This document shows, in pieces, positions 38,376-51,318 of a stretch of DNA of 64,000 nucleotides. Under the pieces are notes generated by a model. The model searched no databases. It was not told the DNA's origin and saw only the letters and a list, made by a program, of their open reading frames with translations. The stretch's first letter is position 1; every line of letters starts with the position of its first letter. Both the position numbers and the translations under genes were made by a program. The stretch comes from Mesostigma viride (taxonomy: Eukaryota > Streptophyta > Mesostigmatophyceae > Mesostigmatales > Mesostigmataceae): positions 6,957,038 to 7,021,037 of the forward strand of contig RPFO01000154.1 of assembly GCA_009746045.1 (NCBI GenBank), written 5' to 3'.

Positions 38376-38474
38376 CTTTTTCTTCGCCTCCTTGTCAGCA
38401 CCGCTTGCGACCAGGTGCTGAACGACCTCCAGCTGGCCCTTCTGTGCCGCAATGTACAGCGGTGTGGCATCACT
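38376..38474 (-). CDS. ANK exon 18 (33 aa, phase 0-0)
   Basis: Begins SDATPLYIAAQKGQ and ends [10 protein letters not shown], Gln at 19. Acceptor CGTGCAG, donor GTCAGC, upstream intron 1,111 nt (contains the 33-bp insert at 39,239). Confidence 0.92.
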
Positions 38475-39238
38475 CTGCACGCAGCAGCCACACACGTCCC
38501 CGTGAGGGCCAGAAGGAACGTGAGAACCCAGTAAGAGAGGGGATGTGTCTGCAGTTAACCAAACAGGCCTACACGTCATGCGCACACCCATGGAGATCAC
38601 ACCAGCTGATCATGGCCCCAGCCAGACTCATGAGCCTGCCAGAGGCCCCACAGTTGTGCCCGCCTTTCCACCACTTCGTTGGGTAACTAAAGGACCGCCA
38701 ATTACAATGTCCAACTAACCTCCACCATAACTAACATCGCTGCAGAAAACAAGGGTATTGCTACTTAACCACGGAGGACGGGGCTTTATTGATGTGGCTG
38801 GGGTTAAGCCGTGTGATCCGTGTGAGAGAGTCATGCCATTAGGAACATCAGCAAACATTCCAGGCACTCAGTTGCTGCTGCCAGCATGGCACGGACAGGC
38901 TGAACGCACTGCACATGCCTCCCAGCAAACAAATGGCCCCCTCAGGACAGCCAGGCGGTCAGGATGGGGAACTAGGCCCGACAACGTGGGCGGGACACCT
39001 GTTCAGATCACCCTTGAGAAGGCCTGGTAGTGAAAAGGTTCAGCAAATGGAGGCACCTCACCGCATGCAACTCGGGTCAATGGATTCGGCCGTTCCTCAC
39101 CCGTTGCCACAAGAGAAGGGGGGAGGGGGGAAGGGCGGGGAACATGATCTCACAGGCCGGTGTGCAATTACGTAGTGTTTGAAAACCTGTCCGGCACAAC
39201 CAGGTCATACGCGTGCTATCTCTCGGATTCCTGGCCCT

Positions 39239-39271
39239 CAACCTACTAAATCTTTTGCATATACATAAGGA
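39239..39271. other. 33-bp unique AT-rich insertion in one intron
   Basis: Array sequence GGCCCT|GAGTACGG is split by 33 bp (starts CAACCTACTAAATC) seen in no other unit. There is no clear target-site duplication; origin unknown. Confidence 0.7.
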
Positions 39272-39585
39272 GAGTACGGCAGTGCAAGAGAGATCGGTCG
39301 TCCGTGATCCAGATTCCAGTAGCCACAATTCCTGCCTGCTAGAGCCATCCACCTCATGGGCAGCAGGCATCCCATGGGGTGCACCGCTCATCAACACCAC
39401 AGTATCCCACTGGCAGGGTGCCCAGTGCTGGGAACGTAACAGCACAAAGTGAAGTTGGCAGCAAGCCTGACACCATCGGTGGTAGAGCCCTTTGCCCACC
39501 CTACAGCATCATTGCATTGCACATATACAAAAACTGCGTACTGAAGCGCATCCGCTGGGGCCATCAGGGTAAAGGGATAGCTTAC

Positions 39586-39684
39586 CTTGGTCTTCGCTTC
39601 CTTGTCAGCACAGCTCACGACCAGGTGCTCCACGACGTCTAGGTGGCCCTTACATGCCGCAATGTACAGCGGTGTGGCATCACT
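39586..39684 (-). CDS. ANK exon 17 (33 aa, phase 0-0)
   Basis: Begins SDATPLYIAACKGH and ends SCADKEAKTK, with Asp16, Glu19 and Val23: the most substituted copy of the central array, with two cysteines. Acceptor CGTGCAG, donor GTAAGC, upstream intron 1,077 nt. Confidence 0.9.
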
Positions 39685-40761
39685 CTGCACGCAGCAGCCA
39701 CACATGTCCCCATGAGGGCCACAAGGAACGTGAGAACCCACTGAGCGAGGGGATGTGTCTGCAGTTAACCAAACAGGCCTACGCGTCATGCGCACACCCA
39801 TGGAACTCATGGCCCCCGATCATGGCCCCAGCCAGACTCATGAGCCTGCCAGAGGCCCCACAGTTGTGCCTGCCTTTCCACCACTTTGTTGGCTAACGTA
39901 AGTACCGCCAAGTACAACATCCAACTAGCCTCCACCATAACTAACATCGCTGCAGAAAACAAGGCCATCAGTACAAGCACGGAGGACGGGGCTTTCCTGA
40001 TGTGGCTAGGGTCCGATGAGCCGTGTGATCCTTGTGAGAGAGTCATGCCATTAGGAACATCAGCAAACACTCCAGGCAGTTGCTGCTGCCAGCATGGCAC
40101 GGACAGGCTGAACGCACGGCATATGCCTCCCAGCAAACAAATGGCCCCCTCAGGACAGACAGGCGGTCAGGATGGGGAAGGCCCGAAAGCACGCGCCACG
40201 CACCTGCTCAGATCACCTTGAGAAGGCCTAGTAGTGAAATGGTTCAGGAAATGGAGGCACCTTACCGCATGCCACTCGGGTCAAGGGATTCCGCCATTCC
40301 TCACATTTTTGCCACAAGAGAAGGGGGGAGGGGGCAAGGGCGGGGAACATGATCTCACAGGCCGATGTGCAATTAAGTAGTGTTTGAAAACCTGTCCGGC
40401 ACAACCAGGTCATACGCGTGCTATCTCTTGGATTCCTTGCCCTGAGTGCGGTAGTGAAAGTGAGATCGGTGGTCCGTGATCCAGATTCCAGTAGCCACGA
40501 TTCCTGCCTGCCAGAGCCATCCACCTCCTGGGCAGCAGGCATCCCATGGGGTGCACAGCTCGTCAACAACACAATCTCCCACTGGCAGGGTGCCCAGTGC
40601 TGGGAACGTAACAGTGCCCAGTGGAGTTGGCAGCAAGCGTGACACCATCGGTGGTATGAAAGCCCTTTGCCCACCCTGTAGCACTATTGCGCTGCACACA
40701 GACCAAAACTGTGTGCAGAAGCACATCCGCTTGCGGCCATCAGGGTCAAGGGATAGCTCAC

Positions 40762-40860
40762 CTGGTCCTTCGCCTCCTTGTTTGCACCGCTCCCGACCAG
40801 GTGCTTCACGACCTCCAGGTGGCCATTCAGTGCCGCAATGTGCAGCGGTGTCCAGTCATT
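40762..40860 (-). CDS. ANK exon 16 (33 aa, phase 0-0)
   Basis: Type A-like (begins [14 protein letters not shown], ends SGANKEAKDQ) but with Gly at 23 and Gly restored at 25. Acceptor CATGCAG, donor GTGAGC, upstream intron 1,086 nt. Confidence 0.92.
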
Positions 40861-41946
40861 CTGCATGCAGCAGCCAAGCATGTCCCCGTGAGGACCAGAT
40901 GGAACGTGAGAACCCACTGAGCGAGGGGATGTGTCTGCAGTGAATGAGACAGACCTATGCGTCATGCGCACACCCATGGACCTCACGGCCCCCGATCATG
41001 GCCGCAGCCAGACTCATGAGCCTGCCAGAGGCCCCACAGTTGTGCCTGCCTTTCCACCACTTTGTTGGCTAACTCATGTACCGCCAAGTACAACGTGCAA
41101 CTTGCCTCCACCCTCACTAACATCGCTGCAGAAAACAAAGGCATCAGTACAAGCACGGAGGACGGGGCTTTCCTGATGTGGCTAGGGTCCGATGAGCCGT
41201 GTGATCCTTGTGAGAGCGTCATGCCATTAGGAACATCAGCAAACATTCCAGACAGTTGCTGCTGCCAGCATGGCACGGACAGGCTGAACGCACGGCACAC
41301 GCCTCCCAGCAAACAAATGGCCCCCTCAGGACAGCCAGGCGGTCAGGATGGGGAAGGCCCGAAAGCGCGGGCCAGACACCTGTTCAGATCACCTTGAGAA
41401 GGCCTGGTAGTGAAAAGGTTCAGGAAATGGAGGCACCTCACCGCGTGCAACTCGGGTCAATGGATTCCGCCATTCCTCACCTGTTGCCACAAGAGAAGGG
41501 GGGGGGGGGAAAGGGCGGGTACATGATCTCACAGGCCGGTGTGCAATTCAGCAGTATTTGAAAAACTATTTGGCATAACCATGTCATATGCATGTTATCT
41601 CTCATATCTCTCGGAGTCCTGGCCCTGAGTACGGTAGTGAAGTGAGATCGGTCGTCCGTGATCCAGACTCTAGTAGCCACGAGTCCAACCCGGCAGAGCC
41701 ATCCACCTCATGGGCAGCAGGCATGCCATGGGGTGCACAGCTCGTCAACAGCACAGTTTTTCACTGGCAGGGTGCCCAGTGCTGGGAACGTAACAGCACC
41801 AAGTGAAGTTGGCAGCAAGCTTGACACCATCGGTGGTAAAGCCCTTTGCCCACCCTACAACATGATTGCATTGCACATACAGACCAAAACTGACACTGCG
41901 TGGAAGCGCATCCGCTCGCGGCCATCAGGGTAGAGGGGTAGCTTAC

Positions 41947-42045
41947 CTTGGCCTTTGCCTCCTTGTTCGCACCGCTCGCGACCAGGTGCTGAACGACCTC
42001 CAGCTGGCCCTTCTGTGCTGCAATGTACAGGGGAGTGAATTCGTC
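41947..42045 (-). CDS. ANK exon 15 (33 aa, phase 0-0)
   Basis: DEF type: begins DEFTPLYIAAQKGQ, ends SGANKEAKAK, Gln at 19. Acceptor CGTGCAG, donor GTAAGC, upstream intron 1,083 nt. Confidence 0.92.
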
Positions 42046-43128
42046 CTGCACGCAGCAGCCACACATGTCCCCATGAGGACCAGATGGAACGCGAGAACCC
42101 ACAAAACGAGGGGATGTGACTGCAGGAAATCAAACAGACCTGCACGGGTCATGCGCACACCCATGGAGATCACGCCAGCTGATCATGGCCACAGCCAAAT
42201 TCTTGAGCCTGCCAGCGGCCCCACAGTTGTGCCTGCCTTTCCACCACTTCGCTGGCTAACTAAAGTACCGCCAAGTACAACGTCCAACTAACCTCCACCA
42301 CAACTAATATCGCTGCAGGAAACAAGGGTATCTCTACTTAACCACGGAGGACGGGGCTTTACTGATGTGGGTAGGGTCCGATGAGCCGTGTGATCCTTGT
42401 GAGAGAGTCATGCCATTAGGAACATCAGCAAACACTCCAGGCAGTTGCTGCTGCCAGCATGGCACGGACAAGCTGAACGCACTGAACATGCCTCCCAGCA
42501 AACCAATGGCCCCCTCAGGACAGCCAGGCGGTCAGGATGGGGAAGGCCCGAAAGCACGCGCCACGCACCTGCTCAGATCACCTTGAGAAGGCCTAGTAGT
42601 GAAAAGGTTCAGCAAATGGAGGCACCTCACCGCATGCAACTCGGGTCGATGGATTTGGCCGTTCCTCACCCGTTGCCACAAGAGAAGGGGGGAGGGGGGA
42701 AGGGCGGGGAACATGATCTCACAGGCCGGTGTGCAATTACGTAGTGTTTGAAAACCTGTCCGGCACAACCAGGTCATACGCGTGCTATCTCTCGGATTCC
42801 TCGCCCTGAGTACGGCAGTGCAAGAGAGATCGGTGGTCCGTGATCCAGATTCCAGTAGCCACAAGTCCTGCCTGGCAGAGCCATCCACCTCCTGGGCAGC
42901 AGGCATCCCATGGGGTGCACAGCTCGTCAACAGCACAGTTTCCCACTGGCAGGGTGCCAAGTGCTGGGAACGTAACAGCACCAAGTGAAGTTGGCAGCAA
43001 GCCTGACACCATCGGTGGTAAAGCCCTTTGCCCACCCTACAACATGATTGCATTGCACATACAGACCAGAACTAACACTGCGTGGAAGAACATCCGCTTG
43101 CGGCCATCAGGGTAAAGGGATAGCTGAC

Positions 43129-43227
43129 CTTGCCCTTCGCCTCCTTGTTCGCACCGCTCGCGACCAGGTGCTTAACGACCTCCAGCTGGCCATTCTGTGC
43201 TGCAATGTACAGCGGAGTGAATTCATC
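43129..43227 (-). CDS. ANK exon 14 (33 aa, phase 0-0)
   Basis: Begins DEFTPLYIAAQNGQ and ends SGANKEAKGK; counterpart of exon 20. The acceptor region has ATCGTGCAG in place of the usual CTGCGTGCAG. Donor GTCAGC, upstream intron 1,092 nt. Confidence 0.92.
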
Positions 43228-44319
43228 CTGCACGATGCAGCCACACATGTCCTCGTGAGGACCAGATGGAACACGAGAACCCACTAAGCGAGGGGATGTG
43301 GCTGCAAATAATGAGACAGACCTACGCATCATGCGCACACCCATGGAGATCAAGACCCCTGATCATGGCCACCCCCAAACTAATGAGCCTGCCAGCGGCC
43401 CCACAGTTGTGCCTGCCTTTCCACCCCTTCGTTGGCTAACTAAAGGACCGCCACCAAGTTCAACGTCCAACTAGCCTCCACCATAACTAACATCGCTGCA
43501 GAAAACAAGGGTATCGCTACTTAACCACGGAGGACGGGGCTTTACTGATGTGGCTGGGGATGAGCCGTGTGATCCTTGTGAGAGAGTCATGCCAATAGGA
43601 ACATCGGCAAACATTCCAGGCACTCAGTTGCTGCTGCCAGCATGGCACGGACAGGCTGAACGCACTGCACATGCCTCCCAGCAAACAAATGGCCCCCTCA
43701 GGACAGCCAGGCGGTTAGGATGGGGAAGGCCCAAAAACGCGGGCCAGACACCTATCTAGATCACCTTTAGAATGCTGGTAGTGAAAAGGTTCAGGAAATG
43801 GAGGCACCTCACCGCGTGCGACTCGGGTCAATGGATTCGGCCGTTCCTCACCCGTTGCCACAAGAGAAAGGGGGAGGGGGGAAGGGCGGGGAACATGATC
43901 TCACAGGCCGGTATGCTATTACGTAGTGTTTGAAAACCTGTCCGGCACAACCAGGTCACAACCAGGTCATACGTGTGCTATCTCTCGGATTCCTCGCTCT
44001 GAGTATGGTAGTGAAAGTGAGATCGGTAGTCCATGATCCAGATTCCAGTAGCCACGATTCCTGCCTGGCAGAGCCATCCACCTCATGGGCAGCAGGCATC
44101 CCATGGGGTGCACAGCTCGTCAACAGCACAATATCCCACTGGCAGGGTGCCCAGCCAGTGCTGGGAACGTAACAGCACCCCGTGAAGTTGGCAGCAAGCC
44201 TGACACCATCTGTTGTTAGGTCCTTTGCCCACCCTACAACATGATTGCGTTGCATATAGACGGAAACTGTGCGTGGAAGAACATCCGCTGGGGGCCATCA
44301 GGGTAAAGGGATAGCTTAC

Positions 44320-44418
44320 CTTGAGCTTCGCCTCCTTGTCAGCACCGCTTGCGACCAGGTGCTTCACGACCTCCAGCTGGCCCTCCTGTGACGCAATGAA
44401 TAGCGGTGTGGCACCATC
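44320..44418 (-). CDS. ANK exon 13 (33 aa, phase 0-0)
   Basis: Same peptide as exon 19 (begins DGATPLFIASQEGQ, ends [10 protein letters not shown]). Acceptor CGTGCAG, donor GTAAGC, upstream intron 1,079 nt. Confidence 0.92.
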
Positions 44419-45497
44419 CTGCACGCAGCAGCCACACATGTCCCCGTGAGGGCCAGAAGGAACGTGAGAACCCAGTAAGAGAGGGGATGTGTCTGCAGTT
44501 AACCAAACAGGCCTACGCGTCATGCGCACACCCATGGAACTCATGGCCCCTGATCATGGCCACAGCCAAACTCATCAGCCTGCCAGAGGCCCCACAGTTG
44601 TGCCTGCCTTTCCACCACTTCGCTGGCTAACTAAAGTACCGCCAAGTACAACGTGCAACTTGCCTCCACCCTCACTAACATCGCTGCAGAAAACAAGGGC
44701 ATCGGTACAAGCACGGAGGACGGGGCTTTACTGATGTGGCTGGGGTTAAGCCGTGTGATCCGTGTGAGAGAGTCATGCCATTAGGAACATCAGCAAACAT
44801 TCCAGGCACTCAGTTGCTGCTGCCAGCATGGCACGGACAGGCTGAACGCACGGCACATGCCTCCCAGCAAACAAATGGCCCCCTCAGGACAGACAGGCGG
44901 TCAGGATGGGGAAGGCCTGAAAACGCGGGCCAGACACCTGCTCACATCATCTATAGAAGGCCTGGTAGTGAAAAGGTTCAGGAAATGGAGGCACCTCACC
45001 GCGTGCAACTCGGGTCAATGGATTCGGCCGTTCCTCATCCGTTGCCACAAGAGAAGGGGGGAGGGGGGAAGGGCGGGGAACATGATCTCACAGGCCGGTG
45101 TGCAATTAAGTAGTGATTGAAAACCTGTCCGGCACAACCAGGTCATACGCGTGCTATCTCTCGGATTCCTCGCCCTGAGCACGGTAGTGAAAGTGAGATC
45201 GGTAGTCCGTGATCCAGATTCCAGTAGCCACGATTCATGCCTGCCAGAGCCATCCACCTCATGGGCAGCAGGCATCCCATGGGGTGCACAGCTCGTCAAC
45301 AGCACAATATCCCACTGGCAGGGTGCCCAGCCAGTGCTGGAAACGTAACAGCACCAAGTGAAGTTGGTAGCAAGCCTGACACCATCGGTGGTAAAGCCCT
45401 TTGCCCACCCTACAACATGATTGCATTGCGCATATCGACGGAAACTGTGCGTGGAAGAACATCCGCTGGCGGCCATCAGGGTAAAGGGATAGCTGAC

Positions 45498-45596
45498 CTT
45501 TTTCTTCGCCTCCTTGTCAGCACCGCTTGCGAGCAGGTGCTTAACGACCTCCAGCTGGCCCTTCTGTGCCGCAATGTACAGCGGTGTGGCATCACT
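45498..45596 (-). CDS. ANK exon 12 (33 aa, phase 0-0)
   Basis: Begins SDATPLYIAAQKGQ and ends [10 protein letters not shown], with Leu at 22 and Lys at 19, so it has drifted from its copy, exon 18. Acceptor CGTGCAG, donor GTCAGC, upstream intron 1,083 nt. Confidence 0.92.
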
Positions 45597-46679
45597 CTGC
45601 ACGCAGCAGCCACACATTTCCCCGTGAGGGCCAGAAGGAACGTGAGAACCCAGTAAGAGAGGGGATGTGTCTGCAGTTAACCAAACAGGCCTACACGTCA
45701 TGCGCACACCCATGGAGATCACGCCAGCTGATCATGGCCACAGCCAAACTAATGAGCCTGCCAGCGGCCCCACAGTTGTGCCCGCCTTTCCACCACTTCG
45801 TTGGCTAACTAAAGCACCCCCAATTACAATGTCCAACTAACCTCCACCATAACTAACATCGCTGCAGAAAACAAGGGTATTGCTACTTAACCACGGAGGA
45901 CGGGGCTTTACTGATGTGGCTGGGGTTAAGCCGTGTGATCCGTGTGAGAGAGTCATGCCAATAGGAACATCAGCAAACATTCCAGGCACTCAGTTGGTGC
46001 TGCAAGCATGGCACGGACAGGCTGAACGCACGGCATATGCCTCCCAGCAAACAAATGGCCCCCTCAGGACAGCCAGGCGGTCAGGATGGGGAACTAGGCC
46101 CGACAACGCGGGCCGGACACCTGTTCAGATCACCCTTAGAAGGCCTGGTAGTGAAAAGGTTCAGGAAATGGAGGCACCTCACCGCATGCAACTCGGGTCA
46201 ATGGATTCGGCCGTTCCTCACCCGTTGCCACAAGAGAAGGGGGGGGGGGGAAGGGCGGGGAACATGATCTCACAGGCCGGTGTGCAATTACGTAGTGTTT
46301 GAAAACCTGTCCGGCACAACCAGGTCATACGCATGCTATCTCTCGGATTCCTGGCCCTGAGTGCGGTAGTGAAAGTGAGATCGGTAGTCCATGATCCAGA
46401 TTCCAGTAGCCACACTTCCTGCCTGGCAGAGCCATCCACCTCGTGGGCAGCAGGCATCCCATGGGGTGCACAGCTCGTCAACACCACAATATCCCTCTGG
46501 CAGGGTGCCCAGTGCTGGGAATGTAACAGCACCAAGTGAAGTTGGCAGCAAGCCTGACACCATCGGTGGTAAAGCCCTTTGCCCACCCTACAACATGATT
46601 GCATTGCACAAACAGACCAAAACTGACACTGCGTGGAAGAACATCCACTGGCGGCCATCAGGGTAAAGGGATAGCTGAC

Positions 46680-46778
46680 CTTGTCCTTCGCCTCCTTGTT
46701 CGCACTGCTCGCGACCAGGTGCTTAACGACCTCCAGCTGGCCCTTCTGTGCTGCAATGTACAGCGGAGTGAATTCATC
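46680..46778 (-). CDS. ANK exon 11 (33 aa, phase 0-0)
   Basis: DEF type: begins DEFTPLYIAAQKGQ, ends SSANKEAKDK; Ser at 25 is unique. Acceptor CGTGCAG, donor GTCAGC, upstream intron 1,074 nt. Confidence 0.92.
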
Positions 46779-47852
46779 CTGCACGCAGCAGCCACACATG
46801 TCCCCATGAGGACCAGATGGAACACGAGAACCCACTAAGCGAGGGGATGTGACTGCAGGAAATCAAACAGACCTACACGCGTTATGCGCACACCCATGCA
46901 TCTCACGGCCCCGGATCATGACCACCGCCAAACTCATGAGCCTGCCAGCGCCCCACAGTTGTGCCTGCCTTTCCACCACTTCGTTGGCTAACTTAAGTAC
47001 CGCCACTTACAAGGTCCAACTAGCCTCCACCCTAACTAAAATTGCTGCAGAAAACAAGGGCATTGCTACAACCACGGAGGACGGGGCTTTACTGATGTGG
47101 CTAGGGTCCGATGAGCCGTGTGATCCTTGTGAGAGAGTCATGCCAATAGAAACATCGGCAAACATTCCAGGCGGTTGCTGCTGCTGCCAGCATGGCACGG
47201 ACAGGCTGAACGCACGAACTTCACATGCCTCCCAGCAAACAAATGGCCCCCTCAGGACAGCCAGGCCGTCAGGATGGGGAAGGCCCACACACCTGTTCAG
47301 ATCACCTTTTGAAGGCCTGGTAGTGAAAAGGTTCAGCAAATGGAGGAACCTCACCGCGTGCAACTCAGGTGAAGGGATTCGGCCGTTTCTCATCCGTTGC
47401 CACAAGAGAAGGGGGGAGGGGGGAAGGGCGGGGAACATGATCTCACAGGCAAGTGTACAATTAAGTAGTATTTGAAAAGCTATCCGGCACAACCAGGTCA
47501 TATGCATGTTATCTCTCGGATTCCTCGCCCTGAGTACGGTAGTGAAAGAGAGATCGGTCGTCCGTGATCCAGATTCCAGTAGCCACACTTCCTGCCTGGC
47601 AGAGCCATCCACCTCATGGGCAGCAGGCATCCCATGGGGTGCACAGCTCGTCAACACCACAATATCCCTCTGGCAGGGTGCCCAGTGCTGGAAACGTAAC
47701 AGCACCAAGTGAAGTTGGTAGCAAGCGTGACACCATCGGTGGCAAAGCCCTTTGCCTACCCTACAACATGATTGCATTGCTCATATAGACCAAATCTGAA
47801 AGTGCGTGGGAGCACATCCGCTTGCGGCCATCAGGGTAAAGGAAACGCTGAC

Positions 47853-47951
47853 CTTGTACTTCGCCTCCTTGTTTGCACCGCTCGCGACCAGGTGCTCCAC
47901 GACCTCCAGGTGGCCATTCTGTGCGGCAACATACAGCGGCGTGACATCATC
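47853..47951 (-). CDS. ANK exon 10 (33 aa, phase 0-0)
   Basis: Begins DDVTPLYVAAQNGH and ends SGANKEAKYK, Glu at 19; Val at 3 and Tyr at 32 are unique. Acceptor CGTGCAG, donor GTCAGC, upstream intron 1,080 nt. Confidence 0.92.
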
Positions 47952-49031
47952 CTGCACGCAGCAGCCACACATGTCCCCGTGAGGGCCAGAAGGAACGTGA
48001 GAACCCAGTAAGAGAGGGGATGTGTCTGCCGTGACTGAGACAGACCTACGCGTCATGCGCACACCCATGGACCTCATGCCCCCTGATCATGGCCACCGCC
48101 ACATTCTTGAGCCTGCCAGCGGCCCCACAGTTGTGCCTGCCTTTCCACCACTTCGTTGGCTAACTCAAGTACCGCCAAGTACAACGTGCAACTAGCCTCC
48201 ACCCTGACTAACAACGCTGCAGAAAACAAAGGCATCAGTACAACCACGGAAGACGGGGCTTTACTGATGTGGCTGGGGATGAGCCATGTGATCCTTGTGA
48301 GAGAGTCATGCCATGAGGAACATCAGCAAACATTCCAGGCAGTTGCTGCTGCCAGCATGGCACGGACAGGCTGAACGCACTGCATATGCCTCCCAGCAAA
48401 CAAATGGCCCTCAGGACAGCCAGGCGGTCAGGATGGGGAAGGCCCGAAAGCCCGGGCCAGACACCTGTTCAGATCACCTTGAGAAGGCCTGGTAGTGAAA
48501 AGGTTCAGCAAATGGAGGCACCTCACCGCATGCAACTCGGGTCAATGGATTCCGCCATTCCTCACCTGTTGCCACAAGAGAAGGGGGGGGGGGGGAAGGG
48601 CGGGTTCATGATCTCACAGGCCGGTGTGCAATTAAGCAGTATTTGAAAAACTATTTGGCATAACCATGTCATATGCATGTTATCTCTCATATCTCTCGGA
48701 TTCCTCGCCCTGAGTACGGAAGTGAAGTGAGATCGGTCGTCCGTGATCCAGATTCCAGTAGCCCCGAGTCCAACCCGGCAGAGCCATCCACCGCATGGGC
48801 AGCAGGCATCCCATGGGGTGCACAGCTCGTCAACAGCACAATATCCCACTGGCAGGGTGCCCAGTGCTGGGAATGTAACAGCACCAAGTGAAGTTGGCAG
48901 CAAGCCTGACACCATCGGTGGTAAAGCCCTTTGCCCACCCTACAACATGATTGCATTGCACATACAGACCAAAACTGACACTGCGTGGAAGCGCATCCGC
49001 TCGCGGCCATCAGGGTAAAGGGATAGCTGAC

Positions 49032-49130
49032 CTTGCCCTTCGCCTCCTTGTTCGCACCGCTCGCGACCAGGTGCTGAACGACCTCCAGCTGGCCCTTCTG
49101 TGCTGCAATGTACAGCGGAGTGAATTCGTC
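49032..49130 (-). CDS. ANK exon 9 (33 aa, phase 0-0)
   Basis: DEF type: begins DEFTPLYIAAQKGQ, ends SGANKEAKGK, Gln at 19. Acceptor CGTGCAG, donor GTCAGC. Upstream intron 1,025 nt, shortened just after the G tract near 49,790. Confidence 0.92.
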
Positions 49131-50155
49131 CTGCACGCAGCAGCCACACATGTCCCCATGAGGGCCAGATGGAACGCGAGAACCCACTAAGCGAGGGGAT
49201 GTGACTGCAGGAAATCAAACAGACCTGCACGCGTCATGCGCACACCCATGGAGATCACGCCAGCTGATCATGGCCACAGCCAAATGCATGAGCCTGCCAG
49301 CGGCCCCACAGTTGTGCCTGCCTTTCCACCACTTCGCTAGCTAACTAAAGGACCGCCAAGTACAACGTCCAACTAGCCTCCACCCTAACTAACATCGCTG
49401 CAGAAAACAAGGGCATTGCTACTTAACCACGGAGGACGGGGCTTTACTGATGTGGCTGGGGATGAGCCGTGTGATCCGTGTGAGAGAGTCATGCCAATAG
49501 GAACATCAGCAAACATTCCAGGCACTCAGTTGCTGCTGCAAGCATGGCACGGACAGGCTGAACGCAGGGCATATGCCTCCCAGCAAACAAATGGCCCCCT
49601 CAGGACAGCCAGGCGGTCAGGATGGGGAACTAGGCCCGACAACGCGGGCCGGACACCTGTTCAGATCACCCTTGGAAGGCCTGGTAGTGAAAAGGTTCAG
49701 GAAATGGAGGCACCTCACCGCATGCAACTCGGGTCAATGGATTCGGCCGTTCCTCACCCGTTGCCACAAGAGAAGGGGGGAGGGGGGAAGCACAACCAGG
49801 TCATACGCACGTTATCTCGCGGATTCTTGGCCCTGATTACCATAGTGAAAGTGAGATCGGTAGTCCGTGATCCAGATTCCAGTGGCCCCGAGTCCAACCC
49901 GGCAGAGCCATCCACCTCATGGGCAGCAGGCATGCCATGGGGTGCTCAGCTCGTCAACAGCACAATATCCCACGGGCAGGGTGCCCAGTGCTGGGAACGT
50001 AACAGCACCAAGTGAAGTCGGCAGCAAGCCTGACACCATCGGTGGTAAAGCCCTTTGCCCACCCTACAACATGATTGCATTGCACATACAGACCAGAACT
50101 AACACTGCGTGGAAGCACATCCGCTGGCGGCCATCAGGGTAAAGGGATAGCTGAC

Positions 50156-50254
50156 CTTGTCCTTCGCCTCCTTGTTCGCACCGCTCGCGACCAGGTGCTT
50201 CACGACCTCCAGCTGGCCCTTCTGTGCTGCAATGTACAGCGGAGTGAATTCATC
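50156..50254 (-). CDS. ANK exon 8 (33 aa, phase 0-0)
   Basis: DEF type: begins DEFTPLYIAAQKGQ, ends SGANKEAKDK. Acceptor CGTGCAG, donor GTCAGC. Upstream intron 965 nt, with a deletion near 50,620. Confidence 0.92.
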
Positions 50255-51219
50255 CTGCACGCAGCAGCCACACATGTCCCCATGAGGACAAGATGGAACG
50301 CGAGAACCCACAAAACGAGGGGATGTGACTGCAGGAAATCAAACAGACCTACACGCGTCATGCGCACACCCATGGACCTCACGCCCCCTGATCATGGACA
50401 CCCCAAAACTAATGAGCCTGCCAGCGGCCCCACAGTTGTGCCTGCCTTTCCACCACTTCGCTGGCTAACTAAAGGACCGCCAAGTACAATGTCCAACTAG
50501 CCTCCACCCGAACTAACATCGCTGCAGAAAACAAGGGTATCGCTACTTAACCACGGAGGACGGGGCTTTACTGATGTGGCTGGGGATAAGCCGTGTGATC
50601 CTTGTGAGAGAGTTATGCCATTAGGATGGGGAACTAGGCCCGACGACGCGGGCCAGACACCTGTTCAGATCACCTTAAGAAGGCCTGGTAGTGAAAAGGT
50701 TCACGAAATGGAGGCACCTCACCGCGTGCAACTCGGGTCAATGGATTCCGCCGTTCCTCGCCCGTTGCCACAAGAGAAGGGGGGAGGGGGCAAGGGCGGG
50801 GAACATGATCCCACAGGCCGGTGTGCAATTAAGTAGAATTGGAATAACTATACGGCACAACCAGATCATACGATTGTTATCTCTCGGAGTCCTGGCCCTG
50901 AGTACCGTAGTGAAAGTGAGATCGGTCGTCCGTGATCCAAATTCCAGTGGCCACGATTCCTGCCTGGCAGAGCCATCCACCGCATGGGCAGCAGGCATCC
51001 CATGGGGTGCTCAGCTCGTCAACAGCACAATATCCCACGGGCAGGGTGCCCAGTGCTGGGAACATAACAGCACCAAGTGAAGTTGGTAGCAAGCCTGACA
51101 CCGTCGGTGGTAGAGCCCTTTGCCCACCGGCCTACAACATGATTGCATTGCACATATAGACCGAAACTGTGCGTGGAAGAACATCCGCTTGCGGCCATCA
51201 GGGTAAAGGGATAGCTGAC

Positions 51220-51318
51220 CTTGACCTTCGCCTCCTTGTTCGCACCGCTCGCGACCAAGTGCTTCACGACCTCCAGGTGGCCATTCTGTGCTGCAACGTA
51301 CAGGGGAGTGAATTCATC
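51220..51318 (-). CDS. ANK exon 7 (33 aa, phase 0-0)
   Basis: First DEF-type repeat in transcript order: begins DEFTPLYVAAQNGH, ends SGANKEAKVK. Acceptor TGTGCAG, donor GTCAGC. The upstream intron is only 519 nt and lacks the G-rich tract. Confidence 0.92.

Larger units (their letters stand above)
36005..38474 (-). repeat. Duplicated three-exon block, copy 1 (exons 20-18), paired with 43,129-45,596
   Basis: Exons 20/19/18 match exons 14/13/12 in order and type, with offsets of 7,124, 7,123 and 7,122 bp. Both copies share private marks: a CACAACCAGGT microduplication (near 36,830 and 43,950), the CTGTTGTTAGGTCC variant (near 37,088 and 44,210) and the GCCCAGCCAGTGCTGG duplication (near 37,027/38,208 and 44,149/45,325). 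This is a single block duplication, later than the general array expansion. Confidence 0.85.
43129..45596 (-). repeat. Duplicated three-exon block, copy 2 (exons 14-12)
   Basis: Second copy of the block at 36,005-38,474, about 7.12 kb (six units) away, identified by the shared private microduplications. Two to three units of other types lie between the copies. Confidence 0.85.
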
